From: an uncultured Collinsella sp.
GTDB lineage: Bacteria > Actinomycetota > Coriobacteriia > Coriobacteriales > Coriobacteriaceae
Assembly: GCA_902465105.1 (NCBI GenBank)
Contig: CABQLM010000071.1
Coordinates: 1-8,693 of the forward strand
DNA length: 8,693 bases
Direction of reading: 5' to 3'
Position 1 is the first letter of the stretch. Every line of letters starts with the position of its first letter. The translations under genes and the position numbers were made by a program. This document shows positions 5,696 to 8,693 of the stretch, piece by piece. The notes below the pieces were generated by a model. It had not been told where the DNA came from. It ran no database searches and saw nothing but the letters and a program-made list of their open reading frames with translations.

Positions 5696-7117
5696 CTAAG
5701 CATCGGTGGCATCCGTGTCGTCAGTACCATCTGCGTTGCCAGTGTCGTCGGCAGTTTCGTCCTTTTCGGAGTCCGAGGTCTCCTTCTTGGGAACGGTAAT
5801 GGTTACGCGTGCGACACCAGATGTCTTGGTATCGTAGCGAACCTTTTCACCGTTCTTGGTGACGGTAACATCTGAAGGCTTAGACGTGGTAATCTCAATC
5901 GAGGATTCAGGCGTGTACTCCTGCTCAAAGGGGCCGGTAGCCTGAGCACCATAGACCGACTTGCCATCGACCTTGACCTCAATCCAAGCGGTCTTACCCT
6001 TGGCAACGGACACCTTAACCTTCGTAGCCTCGTTCTCCTTTTTATTAGAAGCGGTTTTAGAGGCATCAGAGCCGGTGGACTCATCAGAGTCCTCATCTTC
6101 GTCGGTCGAATCGACCTTTTTAGAAGACTTTTTGGTTGTCGTCTTGCTTGCCACAGGGGCCTCCGGCGTCGTCTCGGGCGTCGAGGAGCCACAACCACGC
6201 AAAAGCACCGCAATGAGTACGATCAGCAACAAGACAATGGCACCGATGCCGGCATAGACGATACGTAGATCAAGCCCGTTATTTTGCGGCGCACGAGAGC
6301 CTCCACGCGCGCGACTTGCACCGCCCCGTGCCCCACCTTGAGGTGCACGGCCGCGAGGGCCATCAGAGCGACCACGATAGTTACCCTGTCGTTGCATGCC
6401 ACGACGACCTGAGCGAGGCGCAAGCTCGTCACGACCCTGATAGTCACGCTGACCAGAGCGCGATGTCGAAGGACGTCGCCCATAAGGTTGCGACTGCGAA
6501 CGAAGACGCGGCGTCACCTGTGTGGTATCGGCATCCGCGAAACCGCCGCGAGGACGGACCGTCGATGTCCCGCGATACGAACGTCCGGAATAACTACCAT
6601 CGCCATAGCCTGCTCGAGGATCACGCGCAAGACCGCGAGCAGCGGGAAGTGCGCGGTCATCGGGCGCTGGCGTACTGCGAAAACGATCGCGCTGCAATCG
6701 AATCTCTTCTGTTGATCCCGTCTCTGTTATGTAGCCTGCTTGCGGAGGGCGCTGTCCATAGCGTGTCGAACGTCCTCCCTGAACCATCAAAAAACGACCG
6801 TTATCGACCGATGAACGCGAATTGACATAGCCCGCTGCGTCCTGAAAACGACCACCTTGTTGCGACGTCTCGCGTTCATATGTCATCAACTCGTCAAAAT
6901 AGGCATTGACAACCTCGCGCGGGTTAAGCCCCAAAAAGCGGGCATAGCTTGAAATCATGCCCTGCGCATAGCCACGCGGGGGCATCGACGCAAAGTTACC
7001 GGTCTCGAAAAACTCGATGATCTGCGGCCTGATTTTGATGGTGTTGGCGACCTGCTGGATGGAAAGCCCCATCCGGCGACGCTGCTCGAGCAGCATGTCA
7101 CCAAAGCGTGCAGCCAT
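5696..7117 (-). CDS. rodZ: RodZ-like membrane protein with N-terminal helix-turn-helix and Arg/Gly-rich linker
   Basis: RodZ links the cell-shape machinery to the membrane. The 473-residue product starts with an Xre-type helix-turn-helix domain (about 4-75; RRRMGLSIQQVANTIKIRP, FETGNF, RGYAQGMISSYARFLGLNP), as in RodZ/YmfM. A cytoplasmic linker of about 200 residues follows, of which 140-275 is strongly Arg/Gly/Ser-rich (RGG, GRS, RGR motifs) with 31 Arg and no Lys. One membrane helix lies at about 287-306. After an acidic Ser/Thr/Lys-rich spacer comes a beta-rich extracytoplasmic domain at about 366-443 that resembles the RodZ C-terminal DUF4115 domain. The Asp/Thr-rich tail stops at an amber codon with an in-frame continuation behind it. 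The ATG at 7117 overlaps the ftsK stop (TGATG) and has GGAGG six bases upstream. Whether a MreB partner exists in this organism cannot be seen here. Confidence 0.88.
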   Translation of the reverse strand: MAARFGDMLLEQRRRMGLSIQQVANTIKIRPQIIEFFETGNFASMPPRGYAQGMISSYARFLGLNPREVVNAYFDELMTYERETSQQGGRFQDAAGYVNSRSSVDNGRFLMVQGGRSTRYGQRPPQAGYITETGSTEEIRLQRDRFRSTPAPDDRALPAARGLARDPRAGYGDGSYSGRSYRGTSTVRPRGGFADADTTQVTPRLRSQSQPYGRRPSTSRSGQRDYQGRDELAPRSGRRGMQRQGNYRGRSDGPRGRAPQGGARGGASRARGGSRAPQNNGLDLRIVYAGIGAIVLLLIVLIAVLLRGCGSSTPETTPEAPVASKTTTKKSSKKVDSTDEDEDSDESTGSDASKTASNKKENEATKVKVSVAKGKTAWIEVKVDGKSVYGAQATGPFEQEYTPESSIEITTSKPSDVTVTKNGEKVRYDTKTSGVARVTITVPKKETSDSEKDETADDTGNADGTDDTDATDA

Positions 7118-8693
7118 CAGAATCCTCCAAACTCACGATCTTCACGTGCCATCTCGGCATCGACAGACTCCAACGCGGCGAGCCCCTCCTCGTCCAGCAG
7201 GACCTCGCGCGGCTTGGAACCGTCGGGTGGGCCGACGACACCCTTTTCTTCCAGCATGTCCATAATACGCCCGGCGCGCGCATAGCCAACCTTGAGGCGG
7301 CGTTGCAGGCCAGATGTGGAGCCCAGCTGCGATTCCACCACAATATGGGCGGCTTCCCAGATAAGCGGGTCGTCATCTTGCGGCTCGGCAACGCCCGTGC
7401 GAACAATGCCGCCACCACCGGCCATGGACATGGAAGCAGGCGCCACGGCAGACAGGATCTCCTCGTGGTAGTCGGGCTCGCTTTGCGACTTAACGAACTC
7501 GACGATCTCGTTGATCTCGTCGTCCGAGACAAAACAGCCCTGGATACGGCGGGGCTTGCCCCAGTCGACCTTGGAGAACAGCATGTCGCCCAAACCGGTG
7601 AGCTTTTCGGCGCCCATCTGGTCGATAATGACGCGGGAATCGATGCCCGTAGCCACGTTAAAGGCGATACGGTTGGTGATGTTGGCCTTAATAAGGCCCG
7701 TCACCACGTTGGAGCTGGGGCGCTGCGTAGCCACGATAAGGTGGATACCGGCGGCGCGGCCCAGCTGGGCGATACGAACGATCGAGGCCTCGACATCCTT
7801 GCCGGCGACCATCATCAGGTCCGAAAGCTCGTCGATGATGATGACCAGATAGGGCATCTTTTGCGGCGGGTTATCGTAATGCTCAAACTCGCCGGCGGCC
7901 TGCTTTTCGTTATATGTCGAGATCTTGCGAACGTTGAGGCGCTCGAAGACCTTCAGGCGACGCTCCATCTCAGACACGGCCCACTGCAGCGCACTGGCCG
8001 CCTGCTTGGGCTCGGTCACCACGGGCACGTAGAGATGCGGCAGACCGTTATAGCCCGCAAGCTCGACGCGCTTGGGGTCGACCATGATCAGGCGAACGTC
8101 CTCGGGAAGGGCGCGCATGAGCAGGGTCGTGATGATGGAGTTGATCATGACCGACTTACCCGAACCGGTGGTACCGGCAATAAGCAGGTGGGGCATCTTG
8201 GCGAGGTCGGCGACAACCGGCGTGCCCTCGGCATCGCGACCGATGGCAAGCTCGAGCGGACCGCCCTTCACATAGGGAAGCACGTCGCCCAGATTAACGT
8301 TCTGACGCTTGCGATTGGGAATCTCGATACCAACGAGCGAGGTGCCGGGAATCGGCGCAAAGATGCGCACCGACTGGGCGGCAAGCGAAAGCGCGATATC
8401 GTCCTCGAGGCTCGAGATTTTGCTCACGCGCTCGCCCTCACCGGGCTGCAGCTTAAAGGTCGTGACCGTGGGGCCGGCAATCCAGCCGACGACACGGGCG
8501 CTACGGCCAAACTCCAGCAAGGTGGACTGCAACGACTCGGCAGTCTGTTCCAGCTCCTTATCAGAAGACGCGGAGGACGCCGACTGCGGATTTGCGTGCA
8601 GGATTTCGAGCGGCGGGAGTTTGAGGCCGTCCTCTTGTTCGCCCTCGGCATCGGCAGCGGTGCCGTCCACTCCCCCATCGTCGGCTGCAACAG
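7117..8693 (-). CDS. ftsK: DNA translocase FtsK/SpoIIIE (5' end outside window)
   Basis: FtsK is a septum-located, hexameric ATP-driven DNA pump that clears chromosome ends from the division plane and helps resolve dimers. The frame is open to the right window edge, so the N-terminal membrane domain is missing. The visible 525 residues begin with an acidic Ala/Gly-rich linker. Counting from the GTG at 8670, the motor follows: alpha domain about 45-160, Walker A GTTGSGKS at 166-173, VDPKRVELAGYNGLPHLY at 197-214, Walker B VIIIDE at 276-281 and ATQRPSSNVVTGLIKANI at 314-331. The DNA-reading winged-helix gamma domain covers about 434-495 (SQLGSTSGLQRRLKVGYARA), so it should respond to polar KOPS/SRS motifs. 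Its stop codon overlaps the rodZ start by one base. SpoIIIE is the Bacillus name for the same family. Confidence 0.96.
   Translation of the reverse strand, partial: VAADDGGVDGTAADAEGEQEDGLKLPPLEILHANPQSASSASSDKELEQTAESLQSTLLEFGRSARVVGWIAGPTVTTFKLQPGEGERVSKISSLEDDIALSLAAQSVRIFAPIPGTSLVGIEIPNRKRQNVNLGDVLPYVKGGPLELAIGRDAEGTPVVADLAKMPHLLIAGTTGSGKSVMINSIITTLLMRALPEDVRLIMVDPKRVELAGYNGLPHLYVPVVTEPKQAASALQWAVSEMERRLKVFERLNVRKISTYNEKQAAGEFEHYDNPPQKMPYLVIIIDELSDLMMVAGKDVEASIVRIAQLGRAAGIHLIVATQRPSSNVVTGLIKANITNRIAFNVATGIDSRVIIDQMGAEKLTGLGDMLFSKVDWGKPRRIQGCFVSDDEINEIVEFVKSQSEPDYHEEILSAVAPASMSMAGGGGIVRTGVAEPQDDDPLIWEAAHIVVESQLGSTSGLQRRLKVGYARAGRIMDMLEEKGVVGPPDGSKPREVLLDEEGLAALESVDAEMAREDREFGGF

Noticed and set aside
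6185..6200. Cysteine just after the RodZ membrane helix as a lipoprotein site
   Set aside because: The residues before it (LLRGC) do not fit a lipobox because Arg is at -2, and the helix is internal, not an N-terminal signal peptide.
6316..6825. 169-codon plus-strand open frame rich in His, Arg and Asp
   Set aside because: It is antisense to the repetitive Arg/Gly-rich part of rodZ, which leaves few stops on the other strand. There is no domain or ribosome binding site to support it.
1..8693. Mobile elements, CRISPR repeats, tRNA or rRNA genes, or a novel defence system
   Set aside because: No regularly spaced repeats, transposase or integrase motifs, cloverleaf-like segments or rRNA-like stretches were seen. 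Genes are core functions with no sign of insertion.

Overview
This is a stretch of bacterial chromosome in which every convincing gene lies on the minus strand. It holds housekeeping genes in the order ftsK (5' end outside the window), rodZ-like, yajQ, rimO, pgsA, a stand-alone cinA C-terminal domain, recA, recX and the first 50 codons of rny. The order ftsK/spoIIIE - rodZ (ymfM) - pgsA - cinA - recA - rny is an old synteny block shared by Firmicutes and some Actinobacteria. The moderately high GC, the Gram-positive type LexA box and the Arg/Gly-rich RodZ linker suggest a gut Coriobacteriia such as Collinsella. That assignment is inference from gene order and style; no rRNA or other marker is present.

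Layout, in the direction of transcription (right to left). From 8693 to 2518 there is one tightly packed run, probably one transcript started upstream of the window: DNA translocase FtsK, a membrane-anchored RodZ-like protein overlapping it by one base, YajQ, the ribosomal protein S12 methylthiotransferase RimO, phosphatidylglycerophosphate synthase PgsA and nicotinamide-nucleotide amidase CinA/PncC. From 2517 to 2260 is a 258-base control region. It starts with a UUCG-capped hairpin just after cinA, continues with a structured stretch of unknown role, and ends in a very clean recA promoter whose -35/-10 spacer holds a perfect CGAAC-N4-GTTCG SOS box. recA and recX follow, five bases apart, and form the SOS-controlled recombination unit. 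From 418 to 152 is a second control region with its own strong promoter and a leader of about 160 nt containing two hairpins and a short reading frame ahead of rny.

Together the genes cover chromosome segregation (FtsK), cell shape and envelope synthesis (RodZ, PgsA), ribosome modification (RimO), NAD salvage (CinA), recombination and its modulation (RecA, RecX) and mRNA turnover (RNase Y). No mobile element, CRISPR array, tRNA or rRNA is visible, and no stretch longer than 300 bases lacks a gene.

The window is mostly ordinary core genome and I do not see a new multi-gene system. The observations most worth a second look are: an amber stop near the end of rodZ followed in the same frame by 28 more codons of matching composition and then a second stop; the Arg/Gly-rich, lysine-free linker of that RodZ; and the structured leaders in front of recA and rny.
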